A stretch of 64,000 nucleotides of DNA from NCBI GenBank assembly GCA_022316685.1, contig JAKJHU010000039.1, forward strand, positions 3,844,001 through 3,908,000, written 5' to 3'. This DNA is from Progne subis subis. Lineage: Eukaryota > Chordata > Aves > Passeriformes > Hirundinidae. Each line of letters opens with the position of its first letter. Position 1 is the first letter of the stretch. The notes under the pieces are model-generated. The model was not told the origin of the DNA and ran no database searches. It saw only the letters and a program-made list of their open reading frames with translations. Both the position numbers and the translations under genes were made by a program. Positions 11,185-23,700 of the stretch are shown here, piece by piece.

Positions 11185-14100
11185 CAAGATGTGTCAGGTC
11201 CATACATTCATGCCCTGTCCATATTAATAATTATGCAGCCACCACATTCCAATTTAAGGATTATAAAATAACGAAGAGATGACTTTTGTGTTGTTAAATC
11301 AGAAAAAAACAACCTGCAGAGAGGTATGAAAGAAAATGCCAGGCAAGTTAAAGTTGGACATAAAGTTGCACGTGCACTGTAATGCCATGGAAATACTTTT
11401 TCCTCAGTTGGCAAACCAATATATCCCTGAGATTTAAAGCAGGGTGTCAGAAGCACTGCAGTGGAGGAGGAACATGGGGGAGCAGGGAATGGAGGGCTGG
11501 CAGACCTGCCATCAGCAGACTGCCTACTGCCCCAGGAGTGCCAGTCATCACTCAACTAAGTTTCCACCTAGTAAGATCAAGCAAATGCTGCCACTTCACC
11601 TATCTTTTTAGACTATGTGCCTACAGGTATCCCCAAACCCTACAATAATCTCCTGAACTTTTAATAATCTGTCACATCAGCTTATGTAGCTCAGTGCTGA
11701 AAGCAGAGGTCTCCAGAGTAATAGTTTCCAAATGCAAAAGGAAAAATACGTGCTTCCAGAATGGATGATTTATTGCAGGTTAACAAAAAATGAAAGAATG
11801 GAGAAAGGAGTAAAATACAAATCTGGACCCAGAATAAACAATGCCTCCATCTTGAATCAGCTCACAGCCCCATTGCTTGGCAGACAGGCTTTTCATTTCA
11901 AGGCTGCAACACAGAGAGCATACTCCATTCCCACACAAAGATGATTAAGACCCTAACTGTTCAATTTGCCAAGCCCCTCGAATAATCCTAAGTAAATACA
12001 TTGCTTTCCAGAACCCCTACAAGGTCAAAAATTTCACAAAGCCTCCCTCATTGTCCTACTGCTAGCTGATTTCCTTCCAGGAGAAAGCTCATAGCCGCGC
12101 CAATAATTTTTTATCCGGCTGAACTTCAAAGGAGTTATTGATATTTATGTGTCCTTGGAACCAGTTCCCCAACTAATGCCTTTTAGGTATGATTTTTCCA
12201 TGTGTACTGTATTTTAAAAGTTAGTACTGCACAGAAATTGTTTACAGAAGTAAAGTTGTTTACAGAAGAATTTGCAAATATACTGCAATTGACAATCTTT
12301 TCCAGGCTTCTTCTTTTTTTTGGAAGAATGGGTGGGTGACAAATATCAAGGAAAAAGAACAGCTTGCAGGTTTATGTCAGCAGAACAAAGGCCATAGTGT
12401 TACAGCTGCTCTGCTTCCAACACTCGCTGTTCCCACCAGTGCTGTGCCTGCACTTCTAATGGCACTCCAGGTATATACCCTTCCTCTACTCACTTTGCAG
12501 CAAAGTGGCTTTAAAATCCACATTTTTCACTTGTGAGAAAAAAAGTGAGAATAGTTCTCACTTCTGCACTGCTGATTGCTTCCAGCTCCCTGCCCATCTG
12601 CTTGGCTTCTGGCCTGAGTAGGTTAGAGCACAAACTGTGCCCGTGGGTCCCTTTGTCATCCCCTGGTGCACTACAGATCTAAGATTCTGATGTAGTAATG
12701 AGCCCATCCTGGTCACAAGGCACTTGCAAGCATGTAGGGTCATAGAGGAGCCCAGTTCAAAACCGAGAAGCAGATCCTCATGAAGAAAGTGTTACAGCAT
12801 CACATCCCCTCCACAGAAAGGATGGGAGACTAAATTTAAATCTGACTGAAAATATCCTGGTGTTTAAGGTTGCTTGCAGATGGGATTTTTGCATAGTCTA
12901 TTAGGGAGACAGGATGCACTTTCTTACAAAGAGGAAAACAACCTGAGAACGTGATCAGCAGGGGGGCAAGATTGCCTCAAAATTCCTGGTAAATTAATTT
13001 TGATGCTGGAAGAAACACACAAATTCATCCCTCCTGAAGAAACATATCTGTTAGGATTGCATATCTGCTTCTTGTGCTCCCTCCCATGGGAGGAAATGCG
13101 GTGCTTCTTTTCTCCCCTCATCCTGAGGATATCTTCATTATGTTCAACTAAGAGCTTGGCATTACATGGTGATGTTGCTAATGAAAGCCTCCAGGCTCCA
13201 AAGGGCTGTCTCAAGAGCTCTATGATTAAATACAATAATTTGCAGTTCTGCAGTACCTTCCATCTGAAGATCTCAACTGTTTGTACAGATTCCTGTGAAT
13301 TAAGCCCCGTCTCTCACATGTGAGCTATTTCTGATACATACCAAATACCCTGGTAGCAAGGACACTTTCCCAAGAGGTCACAGACCGTTTTGAGCATTTC
13401 TGACTGGGGTGAAAACTGACCCCAGGAGCCCAATGTTTTGCAAAGGTTGGCTCTGCAGAAGCATGAGCTCCCAACTTGCCTTCTGGCAGTTTGGAAAAGA
13501 AAAGAGTGACCTCCTCTCAACTCTTAAAGGGAAAGGTGTACATAATGGATCCTAAACAGATGAATATACCTCCTGGAAGACTCCCAAAGAAGTGGATTTA
13601 AGGCTTATGTATCATCAGCACTTCCTAGCTGGTTCTTGGCCAGTTCATCAAAGGCTTAACATAGGAAGCTCCACTCTATTCCATCTAAGTCACATTAGAA
13701 AGAAAATTTAATTCTGGCCTTGTGCTGCATGTAGGAGGCTCATGCCTAACATAGGGCTCTACATTTTATACAGTCCGTTTGATGTCATCCTCTATGATTA
13801 AATAATTCAAGAAAAGTTACAGAATGGCCAGACAAGGCACACTTCTTCTCTTTCTTTTGTGTCTTCTCTTCCAACCACTGCTTCTCCACTTCTAGCAAAT
13901 GTGATAATTGGCAAAACATTTCCAGATAAGAATGTACAAAAGCTGTCAGGTTAAAAATAAAGAAATAATTAAAAATAAACTATCTCTGATTATTCTATCT
14001 GCCTTTGTTTCTGGAGCCAAAATTTGGAATAGGTTTAGAATTCTATTCCTAGAAGTAGTATAAAATGGCGCTTATACCATTAGACTAAAAGTTTCACTCT

Positions 14101-14196
14101 CAAATGTGTTATTTAAAGATTTAACCCCCCCCTGTATCAAGTAGACTTCTCATAGAAGCTTTTGTTAGGAAGAAATCTTTAGTATCAGTGAAGTCA
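11185..14196. other. Unique sequence, no gene seen
   Basis: About 3 kb with open frames up to 115 codons, none recognisable. It includes a small tandem duplication at 12238-12268 and a short unusual block near 12075-12200, described separately. Confidence 0.5.
12238..12268. repeat. 18-bp-period duplication of ttgtttacagaag
   Basis: The 13-base string ttgtttacagaag appears at 12238-12250 and again at 12256-12268, separated by taaag. It is a small local tandem duplication. Confidence 0.9.
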
Positions 14197-15009
14197 TGTC
14201 AAGTCAAGTGGATGGTAGACTGACCACTGGGTGAGCCTAAGGCCAAGCCCACTGGTGAGGATGGCAGCACCTCTGGGATACCACAGTTAAGGAGGAGGAA
14301 AAGTTACTACCCAAGAGCAATTGTGGACAGGTGAGATGTGAGAATACAGGACAGAAATAGTTTTGTAGTCACCAAGGTCAGTGAAGAAGGAGGAGGAGCA
14401 GTTGTTCTAGGTCCCAGAGCAGCAAATCCCCCACAGCCTGTGCTGTAGACCATGGTGAAGCAGGATGTCCCCCTGCAGCACATGGACATCCACAGGGGAG
14501 CAGATATCCATGTGCAGCCCCCAGAGGACCTCATGCTGGAGCAGGTGGATGCTGCAGGAGGTTGTGACCCCATGGGAAGCCTGTGCTCACCAAACTGCCA
14601 GCAGGACCTGTGGGCCCCCTGGAAGAAGAGCCCATGCTTGAGCAGGTTTGCTGGCAGAACTTGTGATCCTAGAGGGACCCCATGCTTCAGCAGTCTGTTT
14701 CCAAAGGACTTCAGCCTGTAGAAAGGACACACACTGGACCAATTTGTGAAGAACTGCAGCCTATGGGAAGGACTCCTGCTGGAAAACTTCATGGAGCATT
14801 GTCTAGTGGGGAGGGACCCTACATCAGAGGAAGGGAAGAGTGTAAGGAGTCATCATCCTGAGGAGGATGGAGCAGCAGAGACAAGATGTGATAGACTAGC
14901 TGCAGCCCACTCCCCATCCCCCTGCACGGCTGGGGGAAGAAGGGACAGAATTCAGGAGAAACATTAAGCCCAGGAAGAAGGGAGATTTGGGGGGAAGGTG
15001 TTTTTTATG

Positions 15010-15439
15010 TTTGAGTGTCATCATCAAGATGGCCACAGCACTCAAGAGTGCTTCTTTAAAAACTTCAGAGGGCTTCAAGTATCAGTACCTTGTTATCTAA
15101 AAGTCTTTCATAGCTTTTAGATGTAGCCTCCCATAGGCAGCTCCACACGGCTCTGGCTCTTTCTCTCCTTCTCTCTTCCTTCTGCATTTCCAGCTCACTC
15201 CTTCCTGTCGCTAGCACAACCACCTAGCCCTTTCTGTCCCTTGCACAGCCTCCTGTCCCTTCCTCCTCACAGCAGCTCCAGCAATCTCCAACTAACTCCC
15301 TCCCAGTTAACTAACTCTTTATCACACCCATAGCTGTGAGGGCAAGGCTGTTCCCCCTCTTGGATAATTAACACAGCTGTAATATGTCAGGGGCAAGAGT
15401 GCCTTCAGCACTATCTCTGTCTGTTCTCCCACATTTGAG
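15010..15439. repeat. Target-site duplication pair tttgag
   Basis: A perfect 6-bp direct repeat at 15010-15015 and 15434-15439 borders the nested insertion exactly at its TG and CA ends. Confidence 0.85.
15016..15433. mobile_element. Nested 418-bp LTR-like insertion (ERVK type)
   Basis: This block interrupts the LTR at 14197-15666. It begins TGTCATC and ends CCCACA, so it has the TG...CA ends of a retroviral LTR. It is flanked by a perfect 6-bp direct repeat tttgag at 15010-15015 and 15434-15439. Six-base target-site duplications are typical of class II (ERVK/beta-like) retroviruses. Removing the block and one repeat restores the continuous outer LTR as I know it. The interior is pyrimidine-rich around 15155-15300 on the + strand. 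I could not settle its orientation. It contains no coding sequence, so it is best read as a solo LTR that landed after the outer one was already in place. Confidence 0.82.
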
Positions 15440-15666
15440 TTTATTTCTCATTATCCTACTTTGATTTGATTGGTAATACATTTCATTAAGTTCCCCAAGT
15501 CAAGTCTGTTTTGCCTATGACAGTAATTGGTGAGTGATCTCTCCCTGTCCTGATCTCAACCCACAAGCCTTTCATCAGATTCTCTCTCCTCTGTTCAGCT
15601 GAGGAGGAAGAGTTATCAAGCACCTTTGGTGGGCACCTGGTGTCCAGCAAGGGTCAAGCCACTACA

Positions 15667-16195
15667 TCCACTGCTCTGTAGGTTGTGTTAAAGTCCAGAG
15701 AAGCAGAATCACAAAATTTAGTGAGGTAGCATTAATTAATCGCATGTTGTTAAGCAATACAGTGAATCGATAAAATAGACATCAGTCACAAAGGCTGTTT
15801 CTCCATTCTTTCTAGCAGCGTTTGATAAGTGATAGAGGCAAATTAACAAATTTTCTTACAGCAAGGTGGGAAGAGAAACACGTGGTTGAGATAGGGAAGC
15901 TGATGAAATCCTGTCGGAGGGGGAGGTCTGAGGCATGCGCATGTCCAGGCAGCTGGAGGGAAAAGCATTCACCCAGCCAATAAGAAAGACTATCCAAAGG
16001 TCAGGGGGTAGCTAAGCAAGAGAAAGGAAAAAGCATTCATCACTTCCAGCTGGAAATAAAAAAATTAAAAAAAAAATAGATTTCTGGGATTTAATCAGAG
16101 TACTGTCCAGTGGGTAGGCAGCAAAGCTATGGGAGCAGGCTGTGTTTAGCTTTACTCTATTTTCAGAGTTGCTATGTGGCATTAGCCAAATGAAC
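15667..16195. other. Unique sequence, no gene seen
   Basis: Nothing recognisable. An A-rich stretch lies near 16058-16078. Confidence 0.5.
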
Positions 16196-16218
16196 TTTTT
16201 TTTTTTTTTTTTTTTTTT
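16196..16218. repeat. Poly(T) tract, 23 T
   Basis: An uninterrupted run of 23 T. It is followed at once by 'gcctcagtttcccc', which resembles the core of MIR-type SINEs, but the match is too short to call an element. Confidence 0.9.
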
Positions 16219-17198
16219 GCCTCAGTTTCCCCATTTAAAAAATGCCACAATCTGTATAATTGTAACACCTTAACACAATAGCAGGGCTGGGAGGACTCTA
16301 TTTCTAGACCTCTTTAAGACCCTAAGGTAAAAGAAGCTGTAGAAGTTCAGACTAACATAGTTATTTTCTGTTTATTTCCAGTAAGTAGACACACAGTAGG
16401 AACCATTTTGACATGTGTTAGTGTAGGTGGAAATGACTCATTTGGAAATGACTGGAAGCTAACTGCTGTAGACTGGCTGCTGCTACAGTCCTAAATACAT
16501 TCCATAAAACAGATCTTGAAAATGAAGTAAATGTTGCTGCTTTGTTACTAATTAACTTAATATTTAACATGTGTACATCTTGATTTACACACATGTGAAC
16601 ATACATATGCTCCCTATATTATATACGTTCTGTAAATTACATGTAAAATGAACAGTGCCAAAGATGAATTCAGTATTTATTTCCCCATTGTATTTACCAA
16701 CACCATAAGATGACCTAGAAAATACCATATAGAAATTTCTTGAACATTTCCTGCCTCCTTTTTAAGAGTCTTGTTATATCCAGAAGGGGTTTTAGCACCA
16801 GATGTATTGTAATGGTCTGAACAAAAACGTAAGTGACAAAACCAAGGCTCAAACTAAGACCAGAAAAGATAAGGAATTAAGATTAGAGTTTTATTCCAAT
16901 TTCATCAGAGATTCTCTGACTTCCCCAGGAAGAGAGGAGAGCCTGTTTGGTCAGGTCACAGCTGGGATGGTCTCCTGTGAACTGCTGTACCAAACAAAAA
17001 GCTCCTGCACTCCTCAGGGCATTTCCACTTCCTTACTTCTACGTGGTGCTCGTGCACACATTGTACAAGGTAGTTATCAAGTACTTATGGGCTGAATTTG
17101 TACCTTTCTCCTTCGGGCAGGGGTTATCTCCTTATCTTTACCTTTGAGGCAGAGGCTGCAAAATATCCATGGACAGGGAAACAAGGATACATAACAAG
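16219..17198. other. Unique sequence, no gene seen
   Basis: AT-rich, with no recognisable gene. Open frames are at most 97 codons. Confidence 0.5.
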
Positions 17199-17243
17199 TA
17201 TATGTTGTGTATATATATACATATACTGTATATATATATATAA
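17199..17243. repeat. TA-rich dinucleotide repeat
   Basis: Imperfect alternating TA/TG tract ('gtatatatatacatatac' and 'tgtatatatatatataat'). Confidence 0.88.
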
Positions 17244-17274
17244 TGTAGTCACCATTTCTTTCCATTATGATAGG

Positions 17275-17760
17275 AAGGCGCGTCACCGTTTCAAAAAAGC
17301 GGGTGTGATCAACTTGCAATGTTTTCTTCTGGCCTTGATGGCTCTCAAGGCCAGCACAGCGCCGCATGAGAGCTACAGCAAACAGCATTACTGGTAAACA
17401 AGGAGGCTCTTTCCCGGGTCTGCTCAGCTTGTCTCCATCCATATTCCCAGATCTGGAGTGTCCAGGAGACACCCAAACACGGTGGCAGGGTGAGACCTGC
17501 CCACGTGGCCGTCCTTCGGCTGTGCGGGGCAGCGGTAGGCACCGGCAGCCGAGGGAGTGAGCTGTGCACCTGCCCACCTTGGGGAACAAAGAGATTTCTG
17601 CTCACATCCCAGGCACACGTCTTCTCTTGCCCGCTCCCACACGCCAAACTGCACGCAGATACTAAAGCAACTGCTAAGAGACAGCTAGTCAGAGATGCAC
17701 TGATTTATGTCACGCCTAACGCTGGCAGAAGCCAACCTGGAGGTGGAGGCAAGGACGTTT
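17275..17760. other. Moderately CpG-enriched unique block
   Basis: GC and CpG rise relative to the flanks, with GGCGCG near 17278, 'gcgccgcatgag' near 17359, 'cacgtggccgtccttcgg' near 17501 and 'ggcaccggcagccgaggg' near 17538. A 170-codon minus-strand open frame spans 17077-17589, but it runs straight through the TA repeat and has no recognised domain, so I do not call it a gene. This may be a weak CpG island or a decayed repeat. Confidence 0.35.
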
Positions 17761-20700
17761 CAGTGGCAGCATTTCAAGAGCAGATTTAAAAATCAGGGCT
17801 TAACTGTTTCTGTAAATTAAAACAACCTAATTAGTCAATAGGCTGTGAGAGTTTTCCTGCTAAGAAAGGACTGTAAATGCAAAGCCCTGCTCCAGGGCCT
17901 GAGTTAGGCATCTGGTAACACAACAAATCTCCCCTTACAGAGTGTCAGTGGGTTAAAATACTGAGGAGTGCCTGCAGATAAAGCTGCTAAACTCCACTCC
18001 AAGCTACCTCTTGCTACAGATCCCAGGAGAGTTCACTGAACAGACCTTCTGCCACTGTCCTTGCCAGAAAGGAAAATTAATTGTTAACTGTAAGACTACA
18101 GAAACATTTTCTGTTTCACACTCACCCACCTTCACAGTCCTTCATGCCCCCCATTAGAGATTCACTTGCCTTGTAAAGGATATCAGAGAACAGAACTCAG
18201 GTTATGTTTGTATTTTGAATTTATCATTAATATTTTTGTAGTTTCAAGTTCCTATAGTGTCTAGAAGTCACTTATGCAGCATGTTTAGAAACACAGAGCA
18301 TAGAGCAGCAAGAGGCACCCAATTTCCAGCCTATGTCAATGGAAAGTATTAATTTATTTAATTTCTTTTTTACAGCAAATATTGCTGTAAGTTTTTGACT
18401 CCCAAGCATTTTGAGAGGAAAGGAATGGATGCACTCAACATAGGTCTGAGATCCACCCTCAAGACCATGTAATCACCCTAGAGGCCACATAATCACAAAA
18501 ACCAGAGCCAGCCTTGGAGCTTGAATGCTCCCTGAACTGAAGAACCACCCCACAGAAAGCCTGTGATTGCCTGTTCCACATAACTGCATTTCCAAATATT
18601 TTCTGTAGCCAAGTGGTCACTCCCATTTTGGCACTTGAAGTAAACTGACCGACCCAGAGCTGTGTGAGTAGGGGGCAGCTGGGCATATGAGTATGTGACT
18701 CGCTAAAATAAGACATAAGCCCTTGAAAACAGCTTAATATAATCTTACAGGAGGCTGGTCAAGCCTTCTAATGAGAAACTCTTATTTTCCCTTGTGTCTG
18801 GCTAGGATTGTGTTATTACTAATAAGGAAAAAAGGATTTTCTTCCTTCATTGATTTCTACTTGCGCTTAGCATCCAAACAGATGAGATTTCAGGCAGCAG
18901 CACTGTTTCCCCAGCCTTGCTGCTTCTTCTTCAGGAAAATACGTGAGGATGATCGGGGGAGAGAAAGTGCTTTTCTCTCCAGTTGTGTGTGAGGGATAAA
19001 GACAGAAACAATTTAGAAACAAAACTATCTCCAGCTGGAAAGCAAAGGTTGGTCCTGAGAAAAGACAAAGTGAAGAGAAATTGCTAAATTGCTGAAAATA
19101 ATGAAAAACACCTGTGATATAGCTCCCCAAGGAGTGTAATTAAGTGAGAAAGATTGGTGCTTATTGGAACTTACGTACTCTCAGCAAAATTTAAAGTATT
19201 ATATCTCACATGACTTATTTGCTTGCTATTTTAGGAAAACATATTTTTCCTTTGTTATACTGATTAGATGACAAGACTGATTGACCTCCTATGTTACTTT
19301 GAGTGACTCACGTATATCTATACCCTAGATACACCTATCTAAATAGGTATTCACTAGATTATTTACACCTTCTGCACATCATTGCCTAAAAAACTCATTC
19401 TTGTGTTCATCTGTTTGTTCAGCCTGCCACAGGAGTAGAGTTAGAAGCTTATAAATGGCTTATTTTCTTGTACAAATACAAATATGCAATTATTATAACA
19501 CTTATTTTTCTTTTTTTCTTTTACTTTAGGCCTCTTACTTGAAGTTTCTCCCATCTAAACTGGTGGTATTTGCCTATCTCACAGGCTGTTCAAATAACTT
19601 TGAGCATATGCAGGGTTCTTCGCAAATACGGAAAATGACAGTCGCAACCCTAGGGCGTGTAATATAGAAAGAATTAAAACACGTAACAGAGAAGAGAAAA
19701 AGGACAACGTGCAAGTACACAGAGCAATCATACTGCTAATGCATAACTTACTGGCTTGTTCTGTAATGTTTGCAACATTTATTTGGCAATACTTTTTTTC
19801 AGTTCACTGTACTGCTTTATTAGCTGATGCTCCCCTTGCCTCTGTAATCCATGGCAATGTACCTAAAACATATGGTACATGATGAGTGAGATGAGGGACT
19901 GGCTGATGTCATGGTTACAGGTGGATGAACATCAAGCTGCACAAATAGATACTGTCCCAATCTGAGACACAGATTTCATATGTGACATTAGTTTAGGCCA
20001 CTCAGACTTTTCAGAGATGGTCAGTAGTTCATTATTTTCCAGGTGCCTGAATTGAGGCTTTGAGATTACAGGAGTTACTGAAGAGCTAAAGGCAAAGCAA
20101 GCTGGAATTAGGGCATGCAAAGTGCTGTGTGTCACCAAGTGCTGTGGAATATGCAGTTCCACTCTAACATTGGACACTTGAGTGCCTTCAGCTTCCCCAT
20201 TGTTCAGCTCTACATTCATGAAACACAGGTAGTGCCCTCCCATCTCCAAGGGGAAGAAGGAAAACAGATGAGTTAGTATTTGTGAGGCACACAGTTACTA
20301 TAGCAATAAGCAGCACAGAAAAACTCATGAGGAAAGTAATTGCCTTCCATGCAGATAGTATGCAGTCAGTAAGGCATGGAGACACACTCTGAACAATGAA
20401 GGAAAAAAATACTGAGCAGCTGCTCCTTAAATGAGCATCATCCATCTTGTGCACTGGGTGCAGCAAGGCCTTGTGGAGTCCTGTGTGACCACAGAATTAA
20501 CAGTGGCCCTTTAACACACACAGGCATTTTTAACCCTGCTGTTTCCAACCGTTGAAGGCCTGACTTTGAAATCTTGCTGGTGAGACCAGAGAGAGTGCAG
20601 TACATAATTATTCATATTAAAAAAGTAGAAATTCCCAGCCTCAGGTTGTTATACATCATCTGTGACACTTGGGTCTCCCTATGCAGACCTCTGTTACTTA

Positions 20701-23700
20701 GACCAAGGAAATAACTGACCGTGATGGTAATCCCTCACCCTTGTGATGTGGAGCAATGGGAAGGTGACTGCATACAGAAAGAGATTCTCTACCCATTTTT
20801 TTCCCTCTGTCCCTTCTTTCCAAATTGTCTGTACATTTTCTCCTCTCCCTCTCCTTACCCAAGTTTCTCTCTGAATTCAAGTGTGTTTCTGTTGTCAGCT
20901 TCACCCATGTTTTGGCTAATGCCCAGTTTCCCATCTAGGGAAGCTTGTACAATTTTGTCAGTCATCCCAGTTTCTAAGCCAGTCTTTCTAGCCAGTTTCT
21001 TAGTTGCCTCTCCTAAGCCATGGAAACACTGCCCCTTGACTTCTTATAAGCTCTGTCTTCATTGCTCTTAATACTTACTCTTTGCCAAGTCAGCTTCAGA
21101 TTCCTCTTCCCCATCTCCTCTGATTTAGTTTTCATGACCATCCATTTGTTTCTATTTTCAGAAGATGAAGATTCTCCTAAGAAGTCAATTGTAGCAATAC
21201 TAGCAAACAAAAATACTTGGTACTGTGAGATGAATTATAAGTCACAGGTAGTGGTAGCACTGCAGACTTTGACAAATATATTTCTATATGCTAAAAATAC
21301 ACAAATAAATACTGAGATCAACTCCTGTTACAGAGTACTGTTGTAAGTGCTCCATTATGGCAGTTCTCTGTGATTTTTTGTTAGGATGCTTTGCATGTTC
21401 TAAGTGTGATGAAAATTGCTGCAGGCACTCAGGTAATTAGCTCTGCATGGCTTTTCTTAAAGACAGATTCAAGTAAAAAAAGAACACTTTACTAGAAACT
21501 GCAAACTACATTGCTACATTTGGGTTTACGGTGCTTCCTAACACCCCTTGACTTGTGTCTCCTAAGACCAGTCCAGCAGTGATGCGAAAGGGAGAAAAGT
21601 GTCCTTGTGACCCAGTCGTTCCTTCCATCTTCAGGACAAAACTGTAAGAAGGTGAGGGTGCCAGAAAAGGTCACTCTCTTACTGCCAGTAAGGGATGCTT
21701 GGCAAAGGGCAAGCACAAGGCGATTCTTCCCGGAATACTCTCTAGCAAGCCGCAGCTTAAGGACTCCTTCAACTTTGCTGTACTCACATCCACTAAACCA
21801 CTCTTGACAGAGCTTTCTGCCACAAAGATAGCCAAGAAATTGGATTTTGTTTGTTTGTTTTTTCATATATTATTTTTCTTTTTTTAAATCCAGAATTTTT
21901 AGCATCCAGGGCATACAGAACTCACAGCCGCAGACTAATGTGCTATGGTAGAAAGCACTGCTTTCTGTACTTTTTGAACACGTGGATTTGCTGGGCTTGA
22001 TGCACCAATGTGCATGTTAAATGAATACAAAAGTGTAAACACTCAAGAACATAAGAGGAAGAGGGATGCAGGGACTGTAAACTGACCTGAAGAACAATGA
22101 GAATGGCCACCATAATGACTGAGTAGTTCATTACAGAAACATAACAGAGAAAGAAGAGTGCTTTTGAGTATAGAAACAATTTTCTGTGAATGCTTCCAGC
22201 TTTATTTGCATCCAGCACATTTAATCTGATGCCCTAGTCGGGGTGTTAGAGAAGCAGCCTCCAGAGTTTCATGTAACCATTCCAGCTGCCAAATTAATTT
22301 TTGCAGTTTACAGCTAACAATCCGTCATATATTACTCAGTGTTTAACTTCTTTTGTTTAGATCATTTGGATAATTAAAGTACCACAAATTCCACGGTGTC
22401 AGCGGGTCTCAAACAGACCTCCTGCTGGCTTTGCAATCTCTTTCAGAGATCAAAAATTAAAATAATGAATAATACTAGAAAAAAGAGTCCAAGTAACTCA
22501 TATTTTATGTTTCATCCTTTCCTAATGACAAGGTCATACAGTCAGCAGTGTGATCAATGCAAATACAATATGCCTTTGGAAAAAGGCCAAAGTCCGCCTG
22601 TGGAAAGGGCAATCAAGGGAACTCTTTCGTAATAATTCAGTTCATGGGTAGATAGCAGAGATCCCAAAGCTCTTTACCAAAAGGAACAAACGACAAGTGC
22701 CTCAAGTTGCCAAGTAAAAAAACAAGTCTATGTCAAGTCCCACGTGGGCATGATGTCCTATCCTTTGAATGCACATCCTCTCTCTCATGCGTACTACATT
22801 TGTGCAAGCATCATTTTGTACAGCTCAGAAAGCCTATCCTCAGCAAATATCTGGAGCTAACAACTGTTCTGCATTTAGTTGACATGCACATGGCCGTGCT
22901 ATGCCTGGCCAATCACTGCTATCTCTCCTAAGATGCAGGCAAAAAACCAAAAAAATCCACAGATGTTAAACTGTCTCAGCTTGCCTAACCATTTAAAGTA
23001 ATTAATTCTGCAGACTATTTCTGACTATGTCTACAAAAACAACATAATTTCTTTCTATTGCTTGTTCTTCACTTATTGTACATATTGTATCCTTCCAAAT
23101 CATTGCCGGGGCACAAATTCTGTGTCACACAACATTCTGAGCAAGCAAACTCCCTGATTTACTTAGTCCCTTCTGTGGCTTTTCATGATCATGAGTAAGA
23201 GGCTTCTTTTTGATTATCCATGTGAAGAAGATTTTGGAAGAAGGTAAGATTCACTTATTCAAAATGCACATAGAGTAAACACACTTGATGACAAAAGTAA
23301 TGCTAGGGATGGATAAAACAAGGCTGTAATGAAAAATAAAAAGCTAGAGAAAAGTCTAACAGAACTCTGAAAAGCCTCTGGAAGTACACTAGGAGTTTAT
23401 GATCATTTATAAGACCGAAAAAAGAAACATTAGAATAGGTTGGGTGGTCTATAATTCTTGGATCAGTATTAATAGAAATACACCAGCTCAGTACTTGGCT
23501 CTTTTTTCTGTCCTAATGGCACGCAGGACCCACAAAGAACAGGAGGAAGCCAGAGCACTGCCCCCATGCTCCAGCAGGACAGAGCTCAAGTTTAATACGC
23601 TCTTGTGACCTTAGAACAGGGATTCAATACAAAAGCATGGTAGGGTTTGTGAGTAAATGTAACTGCCCATGTAGACAATATTTGTAATCACATCTGCACA

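Larger units (their letters stand above)
14197..15666 (+). mobile_element. Avian ERVL-like LTR, interrupted by a nested insertion
   Basis: I recognise this as a common avian LTR. Its first part is made of imperfect repeats around 'ggagcag' and 'ctgcagcc' blocks (14440-14830). It continues to 'ggggggaaggtg' (14991-15000). After a 418-bp interruption (15016-15433) it resumes at 'tttatttctcattatcc' and ends with 'ggtcaagccactaca' at 15666. The 3' part carries the family's 'gtctgttttgcctatgaca' region and a decayed polyadenylation signal, AATACA at 15475-15480. Length without the insertion is about 1.05 kb. The 3' end is clear. The 5' end is uncertain: TGTC at 14197 is the best guess and no target-site duplication was found. 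No viral coding sequence is attached, so it appears to be a solo LTR. The open frames inside it (including 161 codons on the minus strand, 14307-14792) are not recognised proteins. Confidence 0.82.

Noticed and set aside
14307..14792. 161-codon minus-strand open frame
   Set aside because: It lies within the recognised LTR and reads antisense to it. Its composition reflects the LTR's imperfect internal repeats.
16219..16250. MIR-like 'cctcagtttcccc' next to poly(T)
   Set aside because: Too short to assign, and the poly(T) lies on the wrong side to be the tail of a plus-strand copy.
17077..17589. 170-codon minus-strand open frame
   Set aside because: It reads through the TA dinucleotide repeat, giving a Tyr/Ile/Thr run, and has no recognisable domain at either end.
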